A stretch of 64,000 bases of DNA from Alphaproteobacteria bacterium (GCA_020632885.1 JACKEQ010000017.1:1-64000), one strand, 5' to 3'; positions 16,505 to 25,832 are shown, counted from the stretch's first letter. Numbers and translations are program-made. Notes: generated by a model not told the origin, from the letters alone.

Positions 16505-18094
16505 GTGGAGCTCGCCACCGGAAGCCTGCAGGACCGCTACGTCGTCGTCGGCGAGCTCGGGCGGGGCGGCATGGCCGTGGTCTACCTCGCCCGGCACGCA
16601 CGGCTCGGGTCCGATCACGTCCTCAAGGTGCTGGCGGGGCCCGCAGGCAGGCTCCAGGACCGCCTGGTGCTCGAAGGCCGCGTGCAGGCGCGCCTCAAGC
16701 ACCCCAACATCGTCGAGGTCACCGACATGCTCGACCTCGACGGTCGGGCGGCGCTCGTGATGCAGTACGTCCGCGGACCGTCCCTCGACGCCATGATGCG
16801 CAGCGGGGTCGTGCCGCGCGCTCGCCTGGAGGCGCTCCTGCCCGCCGTGTTCGCGGGCGTGGCGGCGGCCCACGCGGAGGGCGTCGTGCACCGCGACCTC
16901 AAGCCCGCGAACATCCTCCTGTCGCTCGAGCGCGGGCGCGTGGTGCCCAAGGTGGCCGACTTCGGGCTCGTGAAGCAGCTCGAGGCCGGCACGGCGCGCA
17001 CCGGCACGGGCGCGATGCTCGGGACCCCCCAGTACATGGCCCCCGAGCAGATCGAGAACGCGCGGGACGTCGACACGCGTGCGGACGTCTGGGCCCTGGG
17101 CGTCATGCTCTACGAGCTCGCCACCGGCGAGCTGCCGTTCAACGGCTCCAGCCACTACGAGATCTTCAAGGCGGTCACCGCGCGTCGCTTCGTGCCCGTG
17201 CGGGACGTCCGGCCCGACGTGCCCGACGCGGTCGCCGAGGCCATCGGGCTCGCGCTGTCCGAGCGGGATGCGCGCCCCGCGGACGTGGCAACCCTCTACG
17301 CCGTGCTCGCTGGAGGTGCGTCCCTCGACGACGTGCCCCCCGGGGTTCCGTGGTCCGAGGCGGAGCTCGAGGCCGCCGCCTCCATCGTGCCCGTCGTGGG
17401 CCCGCTGTCTCCGAGTGATGCGACCTGGGCGGCCTCGACTGTCGCGACCGCCGCCCACGACAGCACGTTCGTCTCCATCGGGTCGGCGATGCCCCTCCTG
17501 TCCACCGACACCCTGCCGGCGGAGGAGACCGCCGAGATCCCGATGACCCTCGACTCCGTCGCACCCGTCGAGCCCGCCGGGGGCCCTGTCGCCGACCCGT
17601 CGTACGTCGGGCTCGCCGGCCTGGCTGGCGGGCTCCTCGTGGCGCTCGCGTTCGGCGTCTACCTGTACGGCGCCCGCGTCGAGCCAGAGGCAGTCGAGGC
17701 ACCCGAGACGCCCGTCGTCGCGCCCCCTGCGCCGCCTCCGGTCGTGCCAGACCCCGTGCCGCTCGAGGCGCCGTCCGAGGCCCCCGTCCCGCCGGACCCT
17801 CCGGACGTTCCCGTTCTGCCGGACCGTCCCGCGCGGCCCGCGCCCGTCCCACGCCCGGTCGCCGCGCCGGTGGAGGCGCCAGCGACAGGTACTCTCGTCC
17901 TGGAGGGCGGCGGCACCGTGCGCTTCGTGGGACCGGCCGGGACGTTCGGCCCCGGCGATGTCCCCGCGGGTCGCTACCAGGTCGAGCTCCTCACCCCCGA
18001 GGGCTTCGAGCGCGGGCCGTCGGTGGACGTCCCTGCCGGGGGGCGGGCCGTGGTGCGGTGCGACCCCGATCTCCGCGGGTGCCGGGTCCGATAA
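16505..18094 (+). CDS. Hanks-type Ser/Thr protein kinase with membrane anchor, 529 aa
   Basis: A complete bacterial STPK: Gly-rich loop G19-RGGMAVV26, Lys41 in HVLKVL, catalytic HRDLKPAN with Asp131, D152-F-G, and APE at 179-181, so it should be active. After the kinase domain (about 12-275) comes a Ser/Thr/Asp-rich linker, a single transmembrane helix at about 372-392 (GLAGLAGGLLVALAFGVYL), a long Pro/Val-rich spacer and a C-terminal beta domain of PEGA type in the periplasm. The start is GTG, 3 bases after the stop of the lipoprotein gene. Such kinases are abundant in Myxococcota and signal to regulators of development or envelope functions; the substrate is unknown. Two tandem hairpins follow the gene. 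Confidence 0.95.
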   Translation: MELATGSLQDRYVVVGELGRGGMAVVYLARHARLGSDHVLKVLAGPAGRLQDRLVLEGRVQARLKHPNIVEVTDMLDLDGRAALVMQYVRGPSLDAMMRSGVVPRARLEALLPAVFAGVAAAHAEGVVHRDLKPANILLSLERGRVVPKVADFGLVKQLEAGTARTGTGAMLGTPQYMAPEQIENARDVDTRADVWALGVMLYELATGELPFNGSSHYEIFKAVTARRFVPVRDVRPDVPDAVAEAIGLALSERDARPADVATLYAVLAGGASLDDVPPGVPWSEAELEAAASIVPVVGPLSPSDATWAASTVATAAHDSTFVSIGSAMPLLSTDTLPAEETAEIPMTLDSVAPVEPAGGPVADPSYVGLAGLAGGLLVALAFGVYLYGARVEPEAVEAPETPVVAPPAPPPVVPDPVPLEAPSEAPVPPDPPDVPVLPDRPARPAPVPRPVAAPVEAPATGTLVLEGGGTVRFVGPAGTFGPGDVPAGRYQVELLTPEGFERGPSVDVPAGGRAVVRCDPDLRGCRVR

Positions 18095-18110
18095 CGAAGC
18101 TGATCACTCC

Positions 18111-18151
18111 GGCCGCCGAAGGCGGCCTGCGCGGCCCGCTTTGCGCGGGCC
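18111..18151 (+). terminator. Two tandem GC hairpins after the kinase gene
   Basis: Hairpin one pairs GGCCGCC (18111-18117) with GGCGGCC (18121-18127) around a GAA loop; hairpin two pairs GGCCCGC (18133-18139) with GCGGGCC (18145-18151) around TTTGC. They lie 17 bases after the kinase stop and before the next start at 18309. A short T-containing stretch follows (cttgcctcctctt), not a clean T tract, so intrinsic termination is probable but not certain. The rest of the 18152-18308 gap holds an 11-base near-palindrome TTGACCGTCAA at 18227-18237 that could be a promoter -35 or operator; I cannot assign a matching -10. Confidence 0.5.
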
Positions 18152-18308
18152 TTGCCTCCTCTTGACGCTCATCACGCCCTGGCTCGAAGTGTACGCGTTC
18201 TCCCTCCATTCGCCGGCCAGGACATGTTGACCGTCAAACGGAATCTGAACGTCTCCCCATCGTGACGTCTCCCGGGGTTCCGTGGAGGGGGTCCTGGAGG
18301 AAGATGTG

Positions 18309-19382
18309 ATGCCCCTGCTCTCGCTGCTCGCCGGCGCCCACGCGCTGCCCCCCGTCCCGTCGCTGGCCGTCCCCGAGGGGAGCCGCGCTGCGGCCCTCGT
18401 GGAGAAGTGCCGTGGCTACCTGGAGAAGGCTGGGCTCGCCACCGAGCCCGGGCCGCGCGCCAGCGCGTTGGCCGCGGCCGAGCGGACGTGCAGCCAGATC
18501 CGGCAGCGGGACCCCGCCGTGGATCCGGCACCCCTCGAGGCCCACCTCGTGCTGCTCCGCGACAGCGTGGGGGCCCTGCAGGAGACGAGCGCCGCCCGCG
18601 GAGCCCTGGAGGCGAAGGTCCGCAACGGGCTCGCACAGCTCGCCACCCCCGTGCGCACGAGCTGGAGCGGTCCTGCCGACAACGCCCGGATCGAGGCGGA
18701 CGTGCGGGTCTACGAGGACCTCGGTCGCGAGGTGCGGGAGGCGGTCGCGGGCCTTCCCGAGCGCCCGTCCGAGCTGGCCACCTGGCGCTCCACCTGGACC
18801 GCGGACGCCGCGAAGCTCGGCGGCGAGCTGGCCCGGCTACGCGCGGCGCTGGCGGATCGGGCCTTCCCGGACCACGCGTGGAACGAGGCGCTGGCGCTCC
18901 GGGCCCGCTTCGCGGTCGGTGTGATGCTCTGGCCCGACGAGCCGGACCTCGCGGCTGCCCTGGCTGCCGTGGAGGGCTTCCAGTCCGAGCTCGGCTCGCG
19001 GGAGGGTGCTGCGGCCCTGAAGCAGGCCGCCCACGATGTCGCCGCCCGCGAGACGCGGATGCCCGCACCGGCCGTGCGAGACGCGCTCGTGGAGGGGCAG
19101 GTGCGCCAGGCCTTCGACGCGCAGGGCTGGGGTGAGGACGTGCTCGCGGTGCACCTCCAGTCCGCGGGATGGTCGGTGGTGACGGATGGCTCCGGTGCGG
19201 TCGTCGGGCGGACGCGGTCGGCCTGGGTCGCCGCCAGCCGGGCCGACGGTCGCTGCGTGCTCTACGACTACACCGTGTTCCAGGCGCGGGCCGGGGACGG
19301 CTGGGGCGACGTGCGTCGGAAGAGCCACGCGTCCCGGGGGATCGCCAGGGAGAACGTGCCGGGTACGACGTCGGGCGGATAG
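18309..19382 (+). CDS. Exported alpha-helical protein, 357 aa
   Basis: The ATG at 18309 is preceded at 7 bases by GGAGGA and gives a signal peptide (MPLLSLLAGAHALPP), so I prefer it to the in-frame start 9 codons upstream. The mature part (about 20-280) is Ala/Glu/Arg/Leu-rich helix reminiscent of the giant helical proteins at the window start, and the last 70 residues form a beta domain (SAGWSVVTDGSGAVVG, RCVLYDYTVFQAR). No family is recognised. It follows the double hairpin and precedes the kelch-like lipoprotein by 21 bases, so these two are probably co-transcribed. Confidence 0.75.
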   Translation: MPLLSLLAGAHALPPVPSLAVPEGSRAAALVEKCRGYLEKAGLATEPGPRASALAAAERTCSQIRQRDPAVDPAPLEAHLVLLRDSVGALQETSAARGALEAKVRNGLAQLATPVRTSWSGPADNARIEADVRVYEDLGREVREAVAGLPERPSELATWRSTWTADAAKLGGELARLRAALADRAFPDHAWNEALALRARFAVGVMLWPDEPDLAAALAAVEGFQSELGSREGAAALKQAAHDVAARETRMPAPAVRDALVEGQVRQAFDAQGWGEDVLAVHLQSAGWSVVTDGSGAVVGRTRSAWVAASRADGRCVLYDYTVFQARAGDGWGDVRRKSHASRGIARENVPGTTSGG

Positions 19383-19403
19383 GCGTGCGCCGCTGGAGGC
19401 CCC

Positions 19404-20348
19404 ACGTTCCTTGCCCTGCTCGCCTGCTCCCCGTCCGACCCGCTCGACGTCGAGTGGCGCCAGGAGGAGGTCTCCGGTGTGGCCGGCGTGATCGGGGCCA
19501 TGACGGCCGGCGGCCACGTGGTGGGCGGTCTGCGCGACGACCTCACGGTGAGCGCCGGTGTGCTCGGCGTGGCGACGGCCTCCCCGCTGGTCCTGGAGAC
19601 GGTGGCCGAGGGCGACGTGGGCAGGTTCTGCGGGTGTGCGCTGCACGACACGACGCGCGACGAGGTCGTCGTGTTCGGGGGCCGCGACGGGGACTTCGTG
19701 CGGGCGGCGAGCGCGGAGCGCATCGATCTCGGGTCCGGCGACGTGCAGACCCTCGCGGGGGCCGAGGACGTCGGCACCATCGGCTGCTCGGCCGTCTTCG
19801 CGGAGCAGGTCGGGTACGGGTACGTGTTCGGTGGTGGGCGCGGTCCGTTCAGCGCCGACACCTGGCGGTACGACCCCGCCGACGGCACTCTGCTGCTCCT
19901 CGACGCTCCGGGTCCGTCGGCGCGCTACGACACCGCGACCGTCCAGCTGCCCGACGGCGACATGCTCATCGCGAGCGGTATGGGCGATGGGCCCACGTTC
20001 CACACGGACGTCTGGCGCTTCGACGTGGACACCGAGACCTGGTCGGAGCTCGCGACCTCCGGCGACTTCGTGGGCCGGCGCTTCCCGTTCGCCTCGCTCG
20101 GCCCGGACGCCGCGTTCCTCTACCTCGGCTTCGGCAGCGACGACCCCGCCGGACAGTCCGTGCTCGCGGACCTCTGGGCCCTCGACCTCGAGACGGGGGC
20201 GTGGTCGTCGCTGGAGACGGAGCTCCCGCGAGCGCGGGGCTTCGCGCTCTCCCTCCCCGGTCCCGAGGGGAGCCTGGGCACGATGGCCTACGGCGGGGAT
20301 GGGCAGCTCCGGCTGGTGGACGACGCCTGGACCCTCTGGGTGCGGTGA
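19404..20348 (+). CDS. Kelch-like repeat lipoprotein with apparent ACG start, 314 aa
   Basis: The frame between the preceding stop (19380-19382) and the first GTG at 19479 encodes an obvious lipoprotein signal, FLALLAC followed by SPSDP, but contains no ATG, GTG or TTG. The only sensible initiator is ACG at 19404, 4 bases after GGAGG (19395-19399); one C-to-T change would make it ATG. The mature protein has about five kelch-type blades (VVVFGGRDGDF, YVFGGGRGPFSADTWRYDP, DVWRFDVDTETWSEL, DLWALDLETGAWSSL), forming a beta-propeller for surface binding. It is convergent with the regulator gene that ends 4 bases further on. Function beyond ligand or carbohydrate binding is unknown. Confidence 0.75.
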   Translation, partial: TFLALLACSPSDPLDVEWRQEEVSGVAGVIGAMTAGGHVVGGLRDDLTVSAGVLGVATASPLVLETVAEGDVGRFCGCALHDTTRDEVVVFGGRDGDFVRAASAERIDLGSGDVQTLAGAEDVGTIGCSAVFAEQVGYGYVFGGGRGPFSADTWRYDPADGTLLLLDAPGPSARYDTATVQLPDGDMLIASGMGDGPTFHTDVWRFDVDTETWSELATSGDFVGRRFPFASLGPDAAFLYLGFGSDDPAGQSVLADLWALDLETGAWSSLETELPRARGFALSLPGPEGSLGTMAYGGDGQLRLVDDAWTLWVR

Positions 20349-20352
20349 CCGC

Positions 20353-23160
20353 TCAGGCGAGCGCGAGCAGCAGGCGGTCGACCCGCTGGAGCGCCGAGCC
20401 CACCGGCACCTCGCCGACAGCCCCGGCCGCCCAGCCCTCCAGGAGGGCCCGCGCGTCCGCCACGAGGCGACCGGTCCCAGCCGCCAGCAGCCCGTCCAAC
20501 CAGGTCCGCCAGCCCGCCTCATCCACCCCCTTCCGCCGGCAGACCGAGAGCGCCCGCAGCCCGAGCGACACGCCGCATGCGGTGTTGATCTCGCCGGCCC
20601 GCGCCGCGTCGAAGGCCGCCAGGGCCGCGTCGAGCCGTCCAGCAAGCGCGTGGGCGGACCCCCGCTCGAAGTCGACGTAGCTGGCGTACCGGTCGAGCCC
20701 GAGGGCCCCGCCCTCCTCGACCCATCGCAGGGCGGCCGTGGGGTCGGCATCCAACAGCTCGAGGCCCATCAGGTCCAGGAGCACCGAGAGCTGCCGGACC
20801 GGCGTGCCGTCGGCCCGCTCGCGCACGAGGTTGTCGAGGAGTGACTCCCGCGCCTCCGCGATCCGCCCGGCGTCCAGGAGCAGGGTGCCGCGCACACCCG
20901 CCACGAGGCCGATCTGCGTGGGCTCGAAGCGGGCCGCCAGGGCATCGGCACCCGCCAGCAGGGCGAGGGCGCCGTCCAGGTCGCCCTCCACCTCGGCCAC
21001 GAGCTCCGCCAGCGCGATGGCGAGCTGGATGCGCACGTCGGGGGCCTGCAGCCGACCGAGGGCCGCCTCGATCTCCCGCAGCGGACGGAGACAGCGGGGT
21101 GCATCGTAGAGGCGGAGCTTGCCCGTGGTGGCGATCACCACGCGGGCGGCGGCCTCGACGGCCCCGAGGTGCAGGAGCCGCTCGGCGTACCCGAGCCGCT
21201 GGTCGATCTGCACGGGCTCCGCGAGGCGTCCGGCGCAGTAGAGCGCCCACGCACGGGCGGACGCGACGAGGAGTCGGAGGTCCGCGGGGGCGTCGCGGAT
21301 GGCGTCCAGGCGCGCCAGCCCGTCGTCCCAGCGGGCGTCCAGGAGGACGTCGTTGGCCGCGCGGTACCGCGCCCAGGCCCGCTCCACGGGCCCCAGGTGG
21401 GGGTCGGCCTGATCGAGCAGCTCCACGCGCTGGCGGTGGTCCCGGGTGTTCTCGGCCAGCAGCACCCGTGCGCGGGCCAGGGTCTCGGGGGTCGTGCAGC
21501 GGGCCAGCGCCCCCTCCGCCACCTCCAGGCGTGAGCGGTAGTCGCCGTGGAGGGCGAGGACCGCGGTGAGCGCGCGTCCCACGTCCACCGCGTCGTCGCC
21601 GGTGGCCCGGGAAGCGGTCGCCCGCAGATCGGGCAGGAGCCCCGCCAGCCCGTCCAGCTCCGAGGTGGGGGTACGCAGGGTGGGGAGGACCTCGCGCACG
21701 AGGGCCAGGAGCTTCGTGTCGTGGCGCTCCAGGTCGGGCGGACCGACGGCGGAACCGACGAGCGGGGGCACCCGCAGGCCGGTGGGGTCCTCGCGCACCA
21801 TCCCGCGGCGCTCGAGGGCTCCGAGGTGCAGGACGCCGGGACCGAGCCACCGGGCGGCGGTGCGGCGGTCGAAGGGCCCCACGAAGCCCGCCAGGCCCTG
21901 GAGTGCTGTGCGCTCGGCGGGGGTGAGGGAGCCCGTGGCCGCGCGGACGGGCGCCATCACCCGGTCGTCGTGGGCCAGACCCTCGTCCAGCACGTGCAGG
22001 AGGGCCTCTGCGGGCACGGAGGGGAGCCAGGACGCGATGAGCTCGAGGGCCAGCACGGAGCCGTCGGCGCGCCGCGCGAGGTCGCCGGCCACCCCGTCCT
22101 CGAGGGCCACGCCGCGCGTGGCGGCCAGCCTCACGAGGTGCTCGCGGGCCTCGTGGGGCTCGAGGGGCCCGAGCCGCACCTCGCCCTCGCAGGCCCACGG
22201 CGCGGTGCGGATCGCCACCAGGGGCACCTCCAGCCCCGCCGCGACGGCCTCGACCACGTCGGCTGGCAGGGTGTCCGCGCTCTCGAGGACCACGGCCTCC
22301 ACAGTCACGTCCTGGAGGCGCTCGAGGCGCTGACCGAGCCGCACGCCGAGCTGCTCGAGGAGCCCGGGCAGCGTGGTCGTGCCGTGGACCGTCACCCACA
22401 GGACGTCGCGTCCGGCGAGCAGGGTCCGGACGAGCTGGGCCCTGCCGGCACCCGGGGGCCCGCTGACCCACACGCGCCCGTCCCGCAGAGCCGCGGTGGC
22501 CTGGCGGAGCGCCTCGTGACGGCCGGGGAGCACGTCTCCCTCGGGCTCGCCGTCGGGTCCGTGCACCAGGCGGTAGCCCCCGCCGCGGGCCGTGAGCAGC
22601 CAGAGCGGACGGGCGTGGTCGACCTCGATCTTCTTCCGGATGCGCCCGATCATCACGGGCACCGTGTTGGTGTTGCTCGACCGGTAGCCCCAGACCTCCG
22701 CCAGCAGCTCCTCCTTCGGGATCACCCGTCCGCGCCGGGCCGCGAGGTACCCGAGCACCCGCGCTTCCAGGCCCGTGAGCCGCTCCTCCCGGGTGCCCTC
22801 GACGCTGCGGCGGTCGAGGTCCACGGTGATCGGACCGAGCACCAGCACGGGGGCGCGCATGCCGGCCGAGAGGCGCTCCAGGGCGATGCGCAGGTCGCCG
22901 TCGGGCGGCGACCACACCACGGGCTCGAGGGCCGGGCGTTGCTCGATGGCGTCCGCCGCGGCCGTGAGCACGATGGCCGGCGCGGTGAGCCCGGTGGCCC
23001 GCCAGCCCCGCAGGGTCGGCAGGTGCTCCGGGGTCAGCACGACCGCTGTGCACGCGCGCAGCTCGTCCGGACCGAGCTCTTCGGCGGGCCGTCCGTGCCA
23101 ACCGACGGCGTGCACCTGCTCGGCCGCCCGCTCCCCCAGCCAGGCTACGCGCACGTCCAT
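20353..23160 (-). CDS. Winged-helix transcription regulator with degenerate NTPase and TPR-like domains, 935 aa
   Basis: Residues 1-100 look like a receiver-type alpha/beta fold without a conserved phospho-acceptor Asp. Residues about 104-200 are an OmpR/PhoB-type winged helix (LTGLEARVLGYLAARRGRVI, AEVWGYRSSNTNTV, ARGGGYRLV). An STAND-like ATPase region follows; its P-loop is GPPGAGRAQ (234-242), where the Walker Lys is Arg and the Ser/Thr is Ala, so nucleotide hydrolysis is doubtful. The C-terminal 500 residues are Leu/Ala/Arg-rich helical repeats as in MalT/AfsR-class regulators. It should act in the cytoplasm as a signal-integrating regulator. Targets are unknown; the neighbouring secreted protein at 23185 lies 24 bases upstream in the same direction. 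Confidence 0.85.
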   Translation of the reverse strand: MDVRVAWLGERAAEQVHAVGWHGRPAEELGPDELRACTAVVLTPEHLPTLRGWRATGLTAPAIVLTAAADAIEQRPALEPVVWSPPDGDLRIALERLSAGMRAPVLVLGPITVDLDRRSVEGTREERLTGLEARVLGYLAARRGRVIPKEELLAEVWGYRSSNTNTVPVMIGRIRKKIEVDHARPLWLLTARGGGYRLVHGPDGEPEGDVLPGRHEALRQATAALRDGRVWVSGPPGAGRAQLVRTLLAGRDVLWVTVHGTTTLPGLLEQLGVRLGQRLERLQDVTVEAVVLESADTLPADVVEAVAAGLEVPLVAIRTAPWACEGEVRLGPLEPHEAREHLVRLAATRGVALEDGVAGDLARRADGSVLALELIASWLPSVPAEALLHVLDEGLAHDDRVMAPVRAATGSLTPAERTALQGLAGFVGPFDRRTAARWLGPGVLHLGALERRGMVREDPTGLRVPPLVGSAVGPPDLERHDTKLLALVREVLPTLRTPTSELDGLAGLLPDLRATASRATGDDAVDVGRALTAVLALHGDYRSRLEVAEGALARCTTPETLARARVLLAENTRDHRQRVELLDQADPHLGPVERAWARYRAANDVLLDARWDDGLARLDAIRDAPADLRLLVASARAWALYCAGRLAEPVQIDQRLGYAERLLHLGAVEAAARVVIATTGKLRLYDAPRCLRPLREIEAALGRLQAPDVRIQLAIALAELVAEVEGDLDGALALLAGADALAARFEPTQIGLVAGVRGTLLLDAGRIAEARESLLDNLVRERADGTPVRQLSVLLDLMGLELLDADPTAALRWVEEGGALGLDRYASYVDFERGSAHALAGRLDAALAAFDAARAGEINTACGVSLGLRALSVCRRKGVDEAGWRTWLDGLLAAGTGRLVADARALLEGWAAGAVGEVPVGSALQRVDRLLLALA

Positions 23161-23184
23161 GACCCCGGAGCATACACCGGCGGG

Positions 23185-23805
23185 TCAGAGCCCCTGGAAG
23201 GGCACCAGCGCCGGACCGAACCAGTCCTCCAGCAGGACCGCGGGGTCGGTGGTGGGTGCGCAGGTCGCGAGCACGGTGAGGAACACGCCACGGCGGCCCT
23301 GGGTGCGGAGGTGGGTGCCCACCCAGAACGTCGAGTCGAGCACGCCGTCCGTGTGCACGGTGCCGATGACGTGACCGCGGGACCACGTGGAGTACTCGCC
23401 GAAGAACGGGAGCCCGATGACCCCGTGCCCGTCGACGTTGCCGGGTGCCGAGTGTCCCGCGCGGTCGAGCGGGCCGAAGCTCTCGGCGGGGAGCTCGCCG
23501 GTGATCCCGTCCACCTCGGCCGTGCCGGCCCATCCGATGTCGTAGGCGCCGCCGAGGCTGCCGTCGATCGTGCAGGACGGGTCCGCCTCCACGGTGTCGC
23601 GGAGCTCCTGGAAGGCCTCGAAGACCGTCTGGGGGCGCATGCGGTAGCTGGCCTGGGAGTGCACGGCCAACAGGGGCAGCTCCGCGTTGGCGTGGGCGAT
23701 GGCGGCGTCCACGCGAGCGCAGAGGTCCTCCTCGCCGGTCGGGCAGGAGACGGTGGTCGTGGGGGGCGGGATCAGGGCGTGAGCAGTGACGAGTCCGATG
23801 AGCAT
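23185..23805 (-). CDS. Secreted protein of a three-copy paralogous family, 206 aa
   Basis: Signal peptide MLIGLVTAHA, start supported by GGAGG 4 bases before the ATG. The mature protein has paired Cys (SCPTGEEDLC, PSCTIDG, LATCAPTTDP) and a characteristic C-terminus: GRRGVFLTVLATCAP then DPAVLLEDWFGPAL. The same ending occurs in the protein at 47069-47968 (AGTRGVFWALPATCAAGVDP) and at the 3' end of the FG-GAP gene near 55890 (GTRGSGLAVTGSCPAGVDP), so these are paralogues or share a domain. No known family is recognised; it is exported and probably disulfide-bonded. Confidence 0.75.
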   Translation of the reverse strand: MLIGLVTAHALIPPPTTTVSCPTGEEDLCARVDAAIAHANAELPLLAVHSQASYRMRPQTVFEAFQELRDTVEADPSCTIDGSLGGAYDIGWAGTAEVDGITGELPAESFGPLDRAGHSAPGNVDGHGVIGLPFFGEYSTWSRGHVIGTVHTDGVLDSTFWVGTHLRTQGRRGVFLTVLATCAPTTDPAVLLEDWFGPALVPFQGL

Positions 23806-23900
23806 GGGTCCTCCGGGGGTGTGCTCCTCCCGTCACCCGCTCCCGAAGGACCGTGGGGGCCTGTTCATGTTTCGTTACGTCGCCGTGGAGCGACCCCCCA

Positions 23901-24590
23901 TCAGTCGTCCAGCAGCCCGAACGCGTCGGCCAGATCGACCTCCTGCCGCGTGTACGACTTCGTGGACGTGAGGTCCGCCATGCCGCCGCCGAGCTGGGTG
24001 AGCGTGGCGATCCAGAGCGCGGCCACGGCGTCCCAGCCCACGATGCCCGCTGAGGGCTCCATGCTGTGCGACAACCGGCGCACGGCCGTCGTGGACTTCG
24101 ACGCGAGGACCTCCGCACCGGGCTCCCCGAGCGCCATGGACTCGGTGACGAGCGCGTCCAGCAGGAGCACCTGGTCCTTGAGGGCCCCCGCGGTCGGGAT
24201 GGCGATGTCGCCGCCATGCAGACTGCAGAGCTCCTGGAGCAGGTGGGCCCCCACCGCGACGATGCCGCGCTTCTCCATGCGTTCGGCGACGCGCTGGCCC
24301 GGCTCGCCGAGACGGGGGAGCCAGGTGTGCAGGGCCGCTTCGATCAGGGTGACCTCCAGCCGGTCGACGTGCTCCAGGGCCGTCCGGGAAGGCTTCAGCG
24401 CGCGCGCAGCTCCGAGGAGCACCAGCCCGCGGGTGTGGGCATCGAGGCGGGACGCGTCGTTGCGGTCGGGGGGCGTCCAGGCCAGCGGCTCCTCGACGAG
24501 AGCGTCGGTGAGCCGCTCGAGGACCGGATGGCCACCGAGGGAGTTGCGGACGGCCTCGAGGTGGCGGCGATGGCGGCTGGAGAGGTGCAT
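23901..24590 (-). CDS. Hypothetical helical protein, 229 aa
   Basis: Starts at ATG 24590 behind a GGTGGGG purine stretch, 8 bases after the stop of the histidine kinase gene, so the two are likely co-transcribed. The sequence is helical and soluble, beginning MHLSSRHRRHLEAVRNSLGG and containing conserved-looking segments (ALKDQVLLLDALVTESMALGEPG; TKSYTRQEVDLADAFG). No signal peptide, membrane span or catalytic motif is visible and I do not recognise the family. Its position directly after a kinase that lacks its own response regulator makes a signalling-related role possible. Confidence 0.7.
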   Translation of the reverse strand: MHLSSRHRRHLEAVRNSLGGHPVLERLTDALVEEPLAWTPPDRNDASRLDAHTRGLVLLGAARALKPSRTALEHVDRLEVTLIEAALHTWLPRLGEPGQRVAERMEKRGIVAVGAHLLQELCSLHGGDIAIPTAGALKDQVLLLDALVTESMALGEPGAEVLASKSTTAVRRLSHSMEPSAGIVGWDAVAALWIATLTQLGGGMADLTSTKSYTRQEVDLADAFGLLDD

Positions 24591-24598
24591 GTCCCCAC

Positions 24599-25828
24599 CT
24601 AGCCCGCATCCTGGCCGAGGTCGGGCAGCCAGACCTCGAACGTCGTCCCGGACCCCGGCTGGCTGCGCACGTCCACCCGACCGCCGAGCAGGTGGACGAG
24701 CTCCCGTACGATCGTGAGCCCCAGGCCCGTGCCGCCATACCGGCGGGTCGTGCGTGCGTCGGCCTGCACGAAGGCCTCGAACACGCGGTCGAGCTCCTCG
24801 GGGGTCATGCCCACGCCGGTGTCCTCCACCTCGAGCTGCCACCCCGATCCCTCCGGCCGGGCGCGCACGGTCAGCGTGCCGCCGGCGGTGAACTTGTTCG
24901 CGTTGGAGAGCAGGTTCGCGACGATCTGCCGCAGGCGCAGCCGGTCGGTCCGGAGCTGCCCGGGTGCGGGCTCCACGACGAGGGTGTTGCCCTGCTCGTC
25001 GATGGCCAGGGCCTGCTCGGCCCTCACCTCCGCGATGAGCCCGGCCACATCGACCCGCTCGACGAGCACGGTCGCCTGGCCCGCCTCGAGCTTGGAGAGG
25101 TCCAGCAGAGCGTCGATGTGCCCGAGCAGCAGGCGCCCGGACCGGTGGATCCTCTCGAGGTCCTCCAGGGTCTCGTCGGCGTCGTCCATCAGGAGCTCGC
25201 TGTACCCGAGGATGGCGTTCAGGGGCGTGCGGAGCTCGTGGCTCATCGTCGCGAGGAAGCGGCTCCGCGTCTCCAGCGCCTCGCGCGCCTCGCGCTCCGC
25301 ATCGACGAGCCGCGCGGTGGTGGTGCGGAAGTGCGTGGAGATCTGGTGGAGCGTGGCGAACGCCGTGGGGACGAAGACCATGGCCACCACGCCTGCCGGG
25401 TACAGGTCGTCGGCCCGGCCCAGCGCATGGACCCACGCGACCAGCGTGACGACCCCGAAGCTGCAGGCGATCCCGAACGCCACGTACTCGGCCGGTCGGA
25501 GGAGGAGGGCCCCGAACACCCCCAACAGCATCCAGGACACGCCCCCGGCCACCGGAGATGCTCCCGACGGCTGCCCGTAGCACGCGATCCACACACTGAT
25601 CGCACAGGACCAGAGGAAGACGCGCACGCCCAGGTACCGGCGCGCTCGCAGCCAGATGAGGTAGCCGGCGCAGCAACCCGCCGCTCCGAGCGCCACACCC
25701 GGCACCACGCGCGGGTCGAGCCCCAGGGCCAGCACCACGTCGAGGATCGCCAGCGAGCTGAAGGCCCCGATCAACATGGAGAACCGAGCGAAGCGATCCT
25801 CGAACCGGGTCGGCGCGGCGTTGGACAT
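24599..25828 (-). CDS. Membrane sensor histidine kinase, 409 aa
   Basis: The N-terminal 165 residues hold about six hydrophobic helices (for example SMLIGAFSSLAILDVVLAL and YVAFGIACSFGVVTLVAW) with hardly any periplasmic loop, so it may sense within the membrane. A short coiled coil leads to HisKA with the H-box TMSHELRTPLNAILGY (His197), then a HATPase_c domain with N-box NLLSNANKF, G1 DTGVGM and G2 GGTGLGL, all intact. It should autophosphorylate and pass phosphate to a response regulator, but no receiver gene adjoins it, making it an orphan kinase. Downstream (8 bases) lies the 229-aa hypothetical gene; upstream is a lipoprotein gene in the same direction. Confidence 0.95.
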   Translation of the reverse strand: MSNAAPTRFEDRFARFSMLIGAFSSLAILDVVLALGLDPRVVPGVALGAAGCCAGYLIWLRARRYLGVRVFLWSCAISVWIACYGQPSGASPVAGGVSWMLLGVFGALLLRPAEYVAFGIACSFGVVTLVAWVHALGRADDLYPAGVVAMVFVPTAFATLHQISTHFRTTTARLVDAEREAREALETRSRFLATMSHELRTPLNAILGYSELLMDDADETLEDLERIHRSGRLLLGHIDALLDLSKLEAGQATVLVERVDVAGLIAEVRAEQALAIDEQGNTLVVEPAPGQLRTDRLRLRQIVANLLSNANKFTAGGTLTVRARPEGSGWQLEVEDTGVGMTPEELDRVFEAFVQADARTTRRYGGTGLGLTIVRELVHLLGGRVDVRSQPGSGTTFEVWLPDLGQDAG

Positions 25829-25832
25829 GCCC

